Assembly: GCA_937974245.1 (NCBI GenBank)
Contig: CALJKV010000005.1
Coordinates: 1-64,000, forward strand
Source of the DNA: an uncultured Chloroflexota bacterium
GTDB lineage: Bacteria; Chloroflexota; Anaerolineae; Aggregatilineales; Phototrophicaceae
DNA: 64,000 nucleotides
Direction of reading: 5' to 3'
Positions 52,448-62,140 of the stretch are shown here, piece by piece. A program made the position numbers and the translations under genes. The notes under the pieces are model-generated. The model saw only the letters and a program-made list of their open reading frames with translations. It ran no database searches and had not been told where the DNA came from. Numbering within the stretch: the first letter of the stretch is position 1; each line of letters opens with the position of its first letter.

Positions 52448-53488
52448 ATGACCATCTTCAACCCCGTAGATCATCCACATCGTCGTTTGAATCCGCTCAC
52501 CGGGGAATATGTCCTGGTCTCTCCCCATCGCACTAAACGCCCCTGGCAGGGTAAGCGGGAAACCCCGCCGCCCGACAATCGCCCTCATTATGATCCTGGC
52601 TGTTATCTGTGTCCGGGCAACGTCCGGGCAGGTGGTAATCAGAACCCTGCTTATGCCAATACCTTTGTCTTTAACAATGATTTTTCCGCTTTGTTGCTGG
52701 AAATGCCGGAATCGCCGCCGCCCGATCATCCCCTGTTCGTGTTTCAGGCCACGCAGGGTATCTGTCGCGTGATCTGTTTCTCCCCCCGCCATGACCTCAC
52801 ACTTCCGGAGATGCCTCAACCTGATATTCGCGCCGTTGTGGACGTTTGGGCCGGGCAAGTGATGGAACTGGGTGCTAACTATCGCTGGGTTCAGGTTTTC
52901 GAAAACAAGGGCGAAATCATGGGTTGCTCTAACCCGCACCCACATGGTCAGGTCTGGGCGACCAACTGGTTACCCAACGAGGTCGCCAAAGAGGAATTCC
53001 ACCAGCACGCCTACTTCCAGCAGCATAACCATCCGTTGTTGATGGATTACGCCCAACTCGAACTTGAACGCGATGAGCGTATTGTTATTGAGAATGGTGA
53101 TTGGCTGGTTGTCGTGCCGTATTGGGCTGTGTGGCCGTTTGAGACGTTACTGCTGCCGCGCCGTCATGTGTTGCGTCTGCCGGATTTGAGCGACGCCGAA
53201 CGCGACTCGCTGGCGGATATCCTCAAGAGGTTTCTCACTCGCTATGACAACCTGTTTAACGTGGCGTTCCCGTATTCGATGGGCTGGCACGGCGCGCCCA
53301 ATGATACTGCTGATTACACGCACTGGCAGCTTCATGCGCATTTTTACCCTCCGCTGTTGCGTTCCGCGACAGTGAGGAAATTCATGGTCGGTTTTGAGAT
53401 GTTGGCTGAGAGTCAACGCGACCTGACCGCTGAACAAGCTGCCGCGCGGTTGCGCGAACAGTCCGAAGTGCATTATAAGCAGCAATAA
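52448..53488 (+). CDS. galT: Galactose-1-phosphate uridylyltransferase
   Basis: This 346-residue Leloir-pathway enzyme exchanges UMP between UDP-glucose and galactose-1-phosphate. The residues line up by number with E. coli GalT: Zn ligands Cys52, Cys55, His115, His164 and nucleophile His166 in the HPH motif (NPHPHGQVW). The second (Fe-type) site region is also present near LQLHAHFYPP-type sequence at about 298-306. It is followed 20 bp later by galK in the same operon. Confidence 0.97.
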   Translation: MTIFNPVDHPHRRLNPLTGEYVLVSPHRTKRPWQGKRETPPPDNRPHYDPGCYLCPGNVRAGGNQNPAYANTFVFNNDFSALLLEMPESPPPDHPLFVFQATQGICRVICFSPRHDLTLPEMPQPDIRAVVDVWAGQVMELGANYRWVQVFENKGEIMGCSNPHPHGQVWATNWLPNEVAKEEFHQHAYFQQHNHPLLMDYAQLELERDERIVIENGDWLVVVPYWAVWPFETLLLPRRHVLRLPDLSDAERDSLADILKRFLTRYDNLFNVAFPYSMGWHGAPNDTADYTHWQLHAHFYPPLLRSATVRKFMVGFEMLAESQRDLTAEQAAARLREQSEVHYKQQ

Positions 53489-53508
53489 CCACAACGGAGT
53501 ATCGTATC

Positions 53509-54654
53509 ATGTCATTAGAACAACAGGTTGTTCAGGCTTTTCAGCGGCGATTTGGCGCGACTCCGACCATTGTCGTCCGTGCGCCGGGGCGAGTCAATCT
53601 GATTGGCGAGCATACCGACTACAACGATGGTTTCGTGCTGCCGATGGCGATAGATCGGGGCATGTGGATTGCCTTGCATCCCCGCCCGGATAAGCAGGTT
53701 ATCCTTCATTCATTAGATGTTGAAACCCCCGCCGCATTTTCGCTTGATTCGCTGAGCAATACCAGTGCAGGTTGGGCGGAATATGTCAAGGGCGTCGCCT
53801 GGGCATTGCAGGATGGCGGCGCTGCACTTTCCGGCTGGGAAGGAGTATGTGCTGGCAATGTACCAATCGGTTCCGGGCTGTCATCGTCCGCTGCTCTTGA
53901 ACTGTCTATCGCCCGCGCTTTCAGCGTCGTATCCGATATTCCCTGGGACGCCGCGCGAATGGCGAAACTCAGCCAATGGGCGGAAAACCGCTGGGTCGGT
54001 GTAAACTGTGGGATCATGGATCAAATGATATCAGCGGCGGGCCAGGCTGATCACGCTTTGTTGATAGATTGCCGTTCGTTGGAAACGCAGTCCGTCCCGC
54101 TGCCACCGGAAACAGTGGTCGTCGTGCTGGATACCGCCACCCGGCGTGGGTTGGTGGACTCGGCCTATAATGAACGCCGACAGCAATGCGAAACCGCTGC
54201 TCAATTCTTTGGCGTTCCGGCACTGCGCGACGTCACTCTCGAATTGTTCGAGACTCAGTCCGGCGAGCTGGATGATATAACCCGGCGTCGCGCCCGGCAT
54301 ATCATCACGGAAAATGCCCGGACACTCCAGGCGGTGGATGCCATGCGGCGCGGGGATGCGCTTGAACTCGGTTTGTTGATGAACGCCAGCCATACCAGTC
54401 TGCGCGACGATTTTGAAGTATCGAGTGATGCGCTTAATACGATCGTAGGATGCGCTCGCCAGGAAAGAGGTTGTTTTGGGTCGCGGATGACGGGGGCGGG
54501 TTTTGGTGGGTGCGCAGTGGCCCTGGTTGAGGAGGACGCTATCGAAGCCTTTACGCGGAATGTCAGCGCCAGCTACACCGCAGCATCCGGTTTGTCCCCA
54601 CAAATTTACGTGAGCCGGGCGGCGGCAGGGGCAGAAGTCATCTGCCAGGGATAA
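53509..54654 (+). CDS. galK: Galactokinase
   Basis: This 381-residue GHMP kinase phosphorylates galactose at C1. The galactokinase signature GRVNLIGEHTDYNDG (residues about 27-41), the GHMP ATP loop PIGSGLSSSAALELS (about 122-136), the catalytic Asp in CGIMDQM (about 173) and the C-terminal GAGFGGC (about 333-339) are present. With galT it channels galactose to UDP-galactose. It ends 6 bp from the convergent kinase-AAA-TPR gene. Confidence 0.97.
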   Translation: MSLEQQVVQAFQRRFGATPTIVVRAPGRVNLIGEHTDYNDGFVLPMAIDRGMWIALHPRPDKQVILHSLDVETPAAFSLDSLSNTSAGWAEYVKGVAWALQDGGAALSGWEGVCAGNVPIGSGLSSSAALELSIARAFSVVSDIPWDAARMAKLSQWAENRWVGVNCGIMDQMISAAGQADHALLIDCRSLETQSVPLPPETVVVVLDTATRRGLVDSAYNERRQQCETAAQFFGVPALRDVTLELFETQSGELDDITRRRARHIITENARTLQAVDAMRRGDALELGLLMNASHTSLRDDFEVSSDALNTIVGCARQERGCFGSRMTGAGFGGCAVALVEEDAIEAFTRNVSASYTAASGLSPQIYVSRAAAGAEVICQG

Positions 54655-54660
54655 CCAGCA

Positions 54661-57600
54661 TTACGATGATTCGGCAGGATCAGATAGCAGGTCGGTGACG
54701 ATTTTCTGGAACTCGCCAGTTTTCCCTTTTTCCCAGCTGGCGGATACCACGTCGGGTGCCAGTTCTGTGCCCAATTCGTATAGCAGGCGTTCGGCCGTGT
54801 CATGCGTCACCTCGTCACTGGTGGGGTGATGGAAAGTCAGTGCCAGTAGTTCTAAGGCCCTACTTTTGCGCCCTTGTTTCATCAGAACCTGGCTGATTTC
54901 CACCAGAATATCGAGCGCCAAGGCGACTTCACTGGATTCGGTTGAGAGTCGCAGTGCGGTATACAGGTATTTGCGCCCCCGACTATAGTCGTTGCGCCTG
55001 ATGCTTAGAATTCCACAGTAACGCAGCGCAGTTGCTTCTGCCCAGCGATCTTTATCCTTGCGGAAACTCTGGCTTTCAATGTTCAGAGTCTCCAGCAGCA
55101 TATCCAGTTCTCGGTTGCTTTCACCCATGCTCATGAGAAAGTGCTGAAATGCGTCAATAAGGGTTTCGCGCTGCTTGCTCTGGCGGTATTGTTCGAGGGT
55201 GCTTTGGAAAGTTTTTTGTGTTTCCGCATATTCACGGATGGTTTCGGCGTGAGTTACCAGCCCGAGGTTTTGCATTGAACCGGCTAAGCCCCATTCGTCA
55301 CCTGCCTCGCGCGCCATCACTAGGCTCTTCTGGTAGTAACTCTTGGCCGTGTTCAGGTCACCTAATTCATAGGCGGCATCACCCATCCGATTTAAGATCA
55401 TAATCAGCTCGGCATGGCTGTTTTCGAGCGAACGATAGATCGCGTAGCTGGCTTCGTAGTGCGCCATCGCATCAAGGTACTGATTGAGCGCTGCTGCGAC
55501 GTCGCCCAGGCTCCGGTATGTGTCGGCCACGCCTCTTTGCTCTCGTAGATTATAGAAAGCCAGCAGATTCTCTTCGTACAGGCGCTGCGCCCTCTGATAG
55601 TCGCCCAGGCCGAGGTGTGCTTCGGCGATCTGACGATTGAGGTATACCTCTTTAACCGGAAGCATCCACTTTTTGCCGGGCATACTGGCCTCGGGAATGG
55701 GCTGTGAAATTAATCTGAGCGCCCGTTCTAGCCAGGACAGCGCGTCGCGGTATGCGCCTGTCGTTAGCGCATGTTTACCAGCTAGCATGATATATTGCGT
55801 TTCTTTTTCGGTATTCCCCGCTTTGCCATAATGCAGCGCCAGCGCAGCCACTTGTTCCGGTTGCGTGGCATTGAGTGCTTCTAATGCCTGGGCGATTTTT
55901 CCATGTAGAATCTGCTGTTCTTCTGTGGAGAGGGTGGCGAGAACCCCCTCACGCAGTCTGTCATGGGCAAATCGCCAGTTGTCATCCTGGACATCCAGCA
56001 CTGCTGCTTCCGAACATACGGTCAGCCAGTGGTTGAGATCTACATTGGGCGCCATTGCGCGTAGGAGCGCAAGGTTGAGTTGGCGACCATAGACCGATGC
56101 CGCCTGGAGCACTGGGTAATAGTTTTCGGGGATGTGCTGTAACCGACGCTGGACAATTTTCTGTATACCGCCTGCAAAAACCTGCGCTGGCAGCGTTGCC
56201 ATGCCAATCTGCTCGAGATTGCCGGCTTCTTCCGCCAATGCACGCACGACCTCAACCAGAAAGAATACGTTGCCCTCGGTTTCGCGTTGCAGCAGGTCAA
56301 TCACCTGCTCCTGCCGCCCCGATTCTCCCAGCATGGCTTCACTTAATTCTGCAATGCCGCTTTCATTCAGGCGGGATAGCTTTAATACTTGCATATTGGG
56401 CAGCAGGGTAGGGAGTTCGGGAGATTCGTCATCGCGGAACGTACCCACAATCAACAGGGGGAGTTCGGTTACAGTCTGTGTCAGACGCTCCAGAATATCC
56501 AGGTTATCCTTACTCCAGTGCAGGTCTTCCAGCAGTAATAAAATTGGCTGTTGTTGCTGGCGGAAGATCATCTCAATCGCGGAAACCAGACGTGTACCAG
56601 CTATTTTGTAGTCGGTATCAGGGCTTTCCGGCACGGAGCGGTCCAGCAGGGTAGCGATGTCAGGCTCGATGGCTTTAAGGGTGCTGAGGTACGTGTCCTC
56701 TAATTCCGTCAGGAGCAGCATCCACCGCACTGCTGGACGCCACAGTGCATTTGGGCTGCCGCCTTCGCTCACGGCCTGTCCCTTGAGAGCCAGTGCCCCT
56801 CTAACCAGCGCCAGTGTACGCAGCTCTTCAACCAGTCGGGATTTCCCGACTCCGCTTTCGCCAGTCACCAACCAGGCACTTCCTGCACCATCCAGTGCGT
56901 CTTCTAATGCGCTGGTCAGGTATTGGAGTTCTGTATCTCGCCCAACCAGACGAGCGGCCTGCAAGTAACTTTCGCGGATAGCGGCGGTTTCCGCTGGGAG
57001 GGGTTGGTGTGTTGCTTCAGTAAAAGCGGCGATCGTCTGGATAGCAGTTGTATAGCGCTCAGCCTGGCTCTTGCTAAGCAAACGCCTCAACACCAGCTGT
57101 AAATCCGCATCTACCTCGACTTCTGACATATCCGGTACGACATACAGAATATCATTGATAAGACGTGAAACCGGCTCAATTTGGAATGGGTGGTGTCCGG
57201 CGAATAATTCATAAGTCATGACTCCGACCGCGTACAGATCGGCAGCTTCTGTCAGTTCGCCGCCAATCATTACTTCCGGTGCCATGTATGCCAGTGTACC
57301 GGCAGTTGTGGTCGAACCGCTGTACTGATCGCTTCCGATAGATACCCCGAAATCCAACACTTTGACTTGATTGTTCGTGACAAGCACATTCTTAGGCTTA
57401 AGATCGCGGTGGATGACCCTGCGGCGGTGAAGATAGGCCAGCGCCTGTAACATCTGTACCAGTAGATTAACCTGGTAGTCCAGCGGTTTTCCCTGCCCTG
57501 CTTCCAGAATCGTCTGGGCATCTTCAAGCAATTCCATGGTGAAATAAGGCATTCCAGTATCGTCAAAGCCATAATCCAGCACGCTGATAATATTGGGGTG

Positions 57601-57846
57601 CCGCAGCGACGCCAGCACTTTGAATTCCTGGGCCAGTGCCAGTCGAAAATCAATGATGCTGCTGCCAAGTGTGGTGTCACCAGTCTCCTTTTGTGGCGGA
57701 AGCACCCGCTTAAGCGCGATTTGCTGTCCGGTGAGCCGGTCTGTGGCGCGATAAACAGCCCCCATGCCTCCTTCACCTAGGGGGGCATGAAGAAGGTAGC
57801 GACGGCCAATTAAGGCGGGAACGGTTTCTTGGGTTGAGTCTGTCAT
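54661..57846 (-). CDS. Ser/Thr protein kinase - AAA ATPase - TPR signalling protein
   Basis: This is a 1061-residue cytoplasmic sensor-regulator. The kinase domain (about 12-280) has GEGGMGAV (24-31), Lys46, HRD (146-148), DFG (165-167) and APE (189-191), all expected for activity. It is followed by an AAA/STAND-type ATPase (Walker A GESGVGKS 329-336; Walker B-like PILLLLEDLHW near 433-443), a helical region, and about 10 TPR units from about residue 690 to the C-terminus, including YRSLGDVAAALNQYLDAMAHYE. It is the last gene of a signalling operon with a hybrid histidine kinase and two response regulators, so it likely receives or relays that signal. Confidence 0.88.
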   Translation of the reverse strand: MTDSTQETVPALIGRRYLLHAPLGEGGMGAVYRATDRLTGQQIALKRVLPPQKETGDTTLGSSIIDFRLALAQEFKVLASLRHPNIISVLDYGFDDTGMPYFTMELLEDAQTILEAGQGKPLDYQVNLLVQMLQALAYLHRRRVIHRDLKPKNVLVTNNQVKVLDFGVSIGSDQYSGSTTTAGTLAYMAPEVMIGGELTEAADLYAVGVMTYELFAGHHPFQIEPVSRLINDILYVVPDMSEVEVDADLQLVLRRLLSKSQAERYTTAIQTIAAFTEATHQPLPAETAAIRESYLQAARLVGRDTELQYLTSALEDALDGAGSAWLVTGESGVGKSRLVEELRTLALVRGALALKGQAVSEGGSPNALWRPAVRWMLLLTELEDTYLSTLKAIEPDIATLLDRSVPESPDTDYKIAGTRLVSAIEMIFRQQQQPILLLLEDLHWSKDNLDILERLTQTVTELPLLIVGTFRDDESPELPTLLPNMQVLKLSRLNESGIAELSEAMLGESGRQEQVIDLLQRETEGNVFFLVEVVRALAEEAGNLEQIGMATLPAQVFAGGIQKIVQRRLQHIPENYYPVLQAASVYGRQLNLALLRAMAPNVDLNHWLTVCSEAAVLDVQDDNWRFAHDRLREGVLATLSTEEQQILHGKIAQALEALNATQPEQVAALALHYGKAGNTEKETQYIMLAGKHALTTGAYRDALSWLERALRLISQPIPEASMPGKKWMLPVKEVYLNRQIAEAHLGLGDYQRAQRLYEENLLAFYNLREQRGVADTYRSLGDVAAALNQYLDAMAHYEASYAIYRSLENSHAELIMILNRMGDAAYELGDLNTAKSYYQKSLVMAREAGDEWGLAGSMQNLGLVTHAETIREYAETQKTFQSTLEQYRQSKQRETLIDAFQHFLMSMGESNRELDMLLETLNIESQSFRKDKDRWAEATALRYCGILSIRRNDYSRGRKYLYTALRLSTESSEVALALDILVEISQVLMKQGRKSRALELLALTFHHPTSDEVTHDTAERLLYELGTELAPDVVSASWEKGKTGEFQKIVTDLLSDPAESS

Positions 57847-57865
57847 TTTCAGATAAAATTGCTAC

Positions 57866-58846
57866 CTATTTTGCATGTTGCAGGTCGTAAAACAGTTGGT
57901 CACCGGGTATCGCACGCAGTACATACCGATCCGCTGGTAATTGTCGGAACGTGTTCACAGAGACAAGGATGCTGCCGACAGCGGCGATGCGCATCGCCTG
58001 TTGTGCGCCATGTGCGGCCTCTCCCCATACATCATAATAGTGACCGGTCTCGATCATCCCGGTGGTTAATGGCCCGCTGCCAATCCCGATACGTAAAGTG
58101 AGCGGCATCACGCTGAATCGGACACGCTGGGACATCGCTCGGATAGCCAGTGCCACATCGGCGATGATGCCAGCATGTTCCGGGTTCGGTTGTGTTATAT
58201 CGCTGCTGATCCGGCAGATTCCGGCCAGTGAACGAGTAATTGTCAGGTTCGCATCCTGGGCCAGGTGATAAACATGAACGAAGAATTCGTTCAATACAGT
58301 TACGAGTTCTTCCGGTTCGACAGCCCTCGCAATACGGTCGATATCTACAATCTCCATGAGCAGGACACTGGCATCAGCAACGTGCCGTGCTTGGGTCAGA
58401 AATGGCGTAGTCCCCTCAGCGGAGTGCTGTTCTAATTGGGCGAGGTGTAGTTGTTGCCAGTCACTCAACCGTTTACGTGCCAGAGATGCATCTACCCGCG
58501 CCTTGAGCAGGATCGGATTAAATGGCTTGAACAGATAATCTTCCGCGCCTATCTCGATGCACCGTACGACGCTATTCAGATCGCTGACTGCAGAGATAAT
58601 GATGACCGGTATATAGGGCAGGGACGAATTTTCTTTCACCCGCTCCAGAACTTCGTAGCCGCTCATCTGGGGCATCATGATATCCAGCAGCATCAAATCT
58701 ATCGGATAGTTCATCAGACATTCCAATGCCCGGGGGCCGCTTTCGGCCAGAATTACTTCATGTCCATCGCGTTCGAGGCGGCGGGCAAGCATATCCCGGT
58801 TCATCTCGTTATCATCAACAATGAGAATCCGTGCTGGTTCAGTCAT
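57866..58846 (-). CDS. Response regulator fused to a degenerate nucleotide cyclase domain
   Basis: This 326-residue protein has a receiver domain (1-125) with phospho-acceptor Asp55 (LMLLDIMMP) and Lys107. A class III adenylyl/guanylyl cyclase homology domain (about 155-320) is recognisable from LRIGIGSGPLTTGMIETGHYYDVWGE. The cyclase metal and transition-state residues are replaced: the FAD-I motif Asp is Glu165 (LLMEIVDID), the K..GD metal site is absent, and the YDVWGDTVNxxSR stretch reads YDVWGEAAHGAQQ. Catalysis is therefore doubtful; it may act as a nucleotide sensor or binding module. It starts 5 bp after the stand-alone response regulator. Confidence 0.82.
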   Translation of the reverse strand: MTEPARILIVDDNEMNRDMLARRLERDGHEVILAESGPRALECLMNYPIDLMLLDIMMPQMSGYEVLERVKENSSLPYIPVIIISAVSDLNSVVRCIEIGAEDYLFKPFNPILLKARVDASLARKRLSDWQQLHLAQLEQHSAEGTTPFLTQARHVADASVLLMEIVDIDRIARAVEPEELVTVLNEFFVHVYHLAQDANLTITRSLAGICRISSDITQPNPEHAGIIADVALAIRAMSQRVRFSVMPLTLRIGIGSGPLTTGMIETGHYYDVWGEAAHGAQQAMRIAAVGSILVSVNTFRQLPADRYVLRAIPGDQLFYDLQHAK

Positions 58847-58851
58847 CCGTA

Positions 58852-59223
58852 TTAACTCTCAATGCCCAGTATACTATTGATCTTTTCGATAAGCTGCATG
58901 AACTTCACTGGTTTGGTTTCGTAGTCGTCACACCCGGCCTCCAGGCTGCGTTCCCTGTCCCCGGCCACCGCATGGGCTGTAAGTGCTATAATGGGAATAT
59001 GGTGCGTTACTGTTGAGGCTTTGATCTCGCGTGTTGCCTGCCATCCATCCTTCACCGGCAGACTCATATCCATCAAAATCAAGTCTGGTTGCTCCTTCAG
59101 TGCCGCCGCTACCCCTTGTTCACCATCCGTTGCCGAAAGAACGGTATGCCCACGTTTTTCTAGACGCCGAGAGAGCATATCGAGATTCATCTCGTTATCT
59201 TCGATCACCAGAATCCGCGCCAT
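58852..59223 (-). CDS. Single-domain response regulator
   Basis: This 123-residue CheY-like receiver has the acidic pair near residues 8-9, phospho-acceptor Asp52 (LILMDMSLP), Thr82 (ALTAHA) and Lys104 (TKPVKF), all conserved. It has no output domain, so it may carry phosphate between the hybrid kinase at 59327 and the fused regulator at 57866. It is the second gene of the operon. Confidence 0.92.
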   Translation of the reverse strand: MARILVIEDNEMNLDMLSRRLEKRGHTVLSATDGEQGVAAALKEQPDLILMDMSLPVKDGWQATREIKASTVTHHIPIIALTAHAVAGDRERSLEAGCDDYETKPVKFMQLIEKINSILGIES

Positions 59224-59326
59224 GTGCTATATCATCGCTTTCAACTTACTATAAATACCTTACGCATTATTTTCGTGCGGTCAAGGTAGGTTCATGTTTA
59301 GAAAAAAACCAGGTGAGATGTCAATC

Positions 59327-61591
59327 TCATTGAAACGTATAGGTAATGACCAGATCACGAACTTCTCGCAAGAGCGTGTCGTGACTGCTCCCACCTTTCT
59401 GCAAAATGCGTTCTACCTGGCCGTTCAATTGATTGCGTTCCGCGTCGCTCAGGTGCTTGGATGTGATGACAATGACCGGAATATCGCGCCATTTCAAGTG
59501 TTTGCGCTTCTCAATGACAAACTGGAATCCATCCATATCGGGCATCATCAAATCCAGCAAAATGATATTGGGTGTCTGCGATGCCATTTGTTCCAGCGCC
59601 TTAAAGCCATTAGCCGCTTCCTGAATCTGCCACCCTTCTTTTTCCAAAGCGCGGCACAGTAGTGACCTGGCATCATCGTTATCGTCTACCACCAGGACAC
59701 GACAGCCCCCTGCCATGCTGTCCTTGGCCTGATGGTATTTGCGGATTAAGTTTACCAGATACTTACGATCAATTGGCTTGGTTAGAAAATCCGAAGCTCC
59801 TAATGCAAATCCCATCTGTTTATTATCGGTCATCGTCAGCATCACAACGGGTATGCCGGCTAGTTCCGGGTCGTTTTTCAATGCTTCCAGCACCGCCCAT
59901 CCATCCATTTCCGGCATCAGCACATCCAGTGTAATCACCGCTGGACGCAGTTCTTTGGCGCGTTTTAAGCCAGCGGCTCCTGTAGCTGCGGTTTCTACTT
60001 GAAAGCCTTCGCGTGTCAAATAGCGGGCGACCAGGTCACGCACAGTGGGTTCGTCATCAATGACTAACACCACAATCGTCTCAGCGAGGCGGCGAATTTC
60101 CGCTGTGCTGCGGATTCCCTTCATCGTACCACCCATTACGATCGGGGAATGAGTGACTTCTTGCGGCAGCCACACTGTAAAGGTTGAGCCGCGCTCTGCT
60201 TCACTTTTGACGTGGATTTCGCCACCCATCATCTGGCAAAACTGCTTACTGATCGCCAGTCCCAAGCCGGTGCCGCCATACTTACGTGTGGTGGATGGAT
60301 CACCCTGGGTGAATTCCGTAAAAATGCTCTGCAACTGCTCTGGCGTCATACCAATTCCGGTGTCTGATACCTGAAAGACGACCCCTTCAATCTCGTCTCG
60401 TACTTCCTGACTCACGTCAAGGGTAATCTGCCCGTTCTTAGTGAACTTGGTCGCGTTACTGAGTAAGTTGAACAGTGTTTGCCGAACTTTTGTCAGGTCG
60501 GCGATCATCGCGCCTTGCATGGAGCAGTTGACCACCAGTGTATTGCCGTTCTGGTCTATCAGTGGTTGGATTGTCTGGGTAACGCCAGCCACCATATTCG
60601 CCAGATCGAATTTCTCCAGGTAGATGTCACTTTTCCCGGCTTCGATTTTGGATAAATCCAGAATGTTATTGATAAGATCGAGCAGATGATTTCCGGCAGC
60701 CTGAATCCGCTTCAAATCCGGTATGAAATCATCATGCGCGGCATCTTCCATATCTTCCTGGAGCAGCTCACTGTACCCGATAATTGCATTCAGCGGTGTG
60801 CGCAGTTCATGGCTCATGTTTGCCAGGAACACACTTTTGGCATGGTTCGCCGCTTCCGCCGTTTCCTTCGCCTTTTTGAGTTCTTCTTCTGCACGCTTGC
60901 GCTCGGTAATGTCGCGTACCAGTCCGCGAAACCCGGTGACAACCTGCTCGGTATTCATGACCGGGGAGAGCAGGATTTCGACATAACGCTCACCACTGGA
61001 CTGCGTGCGAATCTCGCACTCAACCGAAACAGATCGCTCTTTTGTTCGATATAGGAGATTGGTTGCCGTGAACAACTTGCTGCTGTTGGTGTCGTCCATA
61101 AACTGGCGGTAGCTCTGCCCGATAATGTCGGCCTCGCGGTACGCCAGGACAGCACAAATTGAACTGTTAACAGACGTAAAATGACCCGCCAGATCGACCT
61201 CAAAATACCCTTCTCGGATCTGTTCCAGGATGGTGCGGTATTTCTCTTCACTCTCGCGCGACGCACTGCCGCCCTGTACCGTGCCGGATACATTACGAAC
61301 CATGCCGGTATAAAACACATGCTCATCCATACTGGTCTTCACTAAGGTGAGTTCGGCAGCAGTAATCGTACCGTCGTGCCGTCTGAGTGGTAGGATGTGG
61401 GATTCTCCCGTTTCTGCGAGTTGTGCAAATACGGTTTTCCAGGGAGCATCCGGCGCATCACCTACGGGTAATAACGCGGTTATGGGTTGTCCGGCGAGTG
61501 CCTGCGCGGATAGCCCAAACAGATTCTCAACCCCAGGGCTGGCGCTGATAATCTGGAGTGTATCCCTGGAAAATATAATAATTCCGTCCAT
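59327..61591 (-). CDS. Hybrid sensor histidine kinase (PAS-PAS-HisKA-HATPase-REC-REC)
   Basis: This 754-residue soluble sensor has two PAS domains (about 1-105 and 115-230). The HisKA dimerisation helix has His261 (NMSHELRTPLNAII), and the HATPase has the N box NLLSNATKF (375-383), DTGIGM (410-415) and GGTGLGLAIS (439-448). Two receivers at the C-terminus have Asp556 (VITLDVLMP) and Asp680 (IILLDLMMP). There is no membrane segment and no HPt domain. With two receivers it can feed a phosphorelay to the downstream response regulators. The signal is unknown. Confidence 0.92.
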   Translation of the reverse strand: MDGIIIFSRDTLQIISASPGVENLFGLSAQALAGQPITALLPVGDAPDAPWKTVFAQLAETGESHILPLRRHDGTITAAELTLVKTSMDEHVFYTGMVRNVSGTVQGGSASRESEEKYRTILEQIREGYFEVDLAGHFTSVNSSICAVLAYREADIIGQSYRQFMDDTNSSKLFTATNLLYRTKERSVSVECEIRTQSSGERYVEILLSPVMNTEQVVTGFRGLVRDITERKRAEEELKKAKETAEAANHAKSVFLANMSHELRTPLNAIIGYSELLQEDMEDAAHDDFIPDLKRIQAAGNHLLDLINNILDLSKIEAGKSDIYLEKFDLANMVAGVTQTIQPLIDQNGNTLVVNCSMQGAMIADLTKVRQTLFNLLSNATKFTKNGQITLDVSQEVRDEIEGVVFQVSDTGIGMTPEQLQSIFTEFTQGDPSTTRKYGGTGLGLAISKQFCQMMGGEIHVKSEAERGSTFTVWLPQEVTHSPIVMGGTMKGIRSTAEIRRLAETIVVLVIDDEPTVRDLVARYLTREGFQVETAATGAAGLKRAKELRPAVITLDVLMPEMDGWAVLEALKNDPELAGIPVVMLTMTDNKQMGFALGASDFLTKPIDRKYLVNLIRKYHQAKDSMAGGCRVLVVDDNDDARSLLCRALEKEGWQIQEAANGFKALEQMASQTPNIILLDLMMPDMDGFQFVIEKRKHLKWRDIPVIVITSKHLSDAERNQLNGQVERILQKGGSSHDTLLREVRDLVITYTFQ

Positions 61592-61925
61592 AGTCTCCCT
61601 AACGGCATAGTGGAATCATCATCGCGTTCGTACACGATGGTACTCAGTCCATCTCATTATCCCATTAAATTGAGCTGTCCGCATCCAAAAATTTCATAAA
61701 AACCTTTTTTGTTTCAATATGCGATACAGATACAGCTCGCAGGCAATTCAAAAGGATACCGCATCATCTGATGTGCTTGTTGGCTGGGGATAAGAGTCTC
61801 AAATCAGAAATCCAGCCAGGCGGCATAGTTGGTAATTGCAAAACCAGCCATCTTCGGGCAAACTGAATCTACAGTGGGGTCGCCCTCTTTCAATCTTCAA
61901 GTCCTCACGAACTCTCAGGACATTC
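61592..61925. other. 334-bp intergenic region, promoters only
   Basis: Between the histidine kinase start (minus) and the zinc-ribbon gene (plus) I see no gene, tRNA or repeat. The stretch is A+T-rich near 61680-61720 and must hold the divergent promoters. The frame open from 61836 upstream of the 61926 ATG has no ribosome-binding site. Confidence 0.6.
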
Positions 61926-62120
61926 ATGACCGATCACGACTCTGACCTACCGGTAACACCGGATTCCGACGCAGCACACCAGCGCACACCAGCAACAGCC
62001 ATTATGTTTTGGGAATGTCCCAATTGCGGGCAGTCGTATTTTGGCGAGCAACCGCCCGACCTGTGTGATTATTGCCAGGATTTTACCACCTGGCGGCAGG
62101 TGAACCAGAATCGTTCGTGA
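61926..62120 (+). CDS. Rubredoxin-like zinc-ribbon mini-protein
   Basis: This 64-residue protein has an acidic, low-complexity N-terminus (DHDSDLPVTPDSD) and a C-terminal rubredoxin-type knuckle pair CPNCGQSYF...CDYCQDF, like the metal-binding tail of rubrerythrins. It could bind zinc or iron; no partner domain is present. ATG 61926 with AGGA six bases upstream is better supported than the frame start at 61836. It converges on the oppC gene. Confidence 0.6.
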   Translation: MTDHDSDLPVTPDSDAAHQRTPATAIMFWECPNCGQSYFGEQPPDLCDYCQDFTTWRQVNQNRS

Positions 62121-62140
62121 AGGAGGTGCGTAGTACTGGC

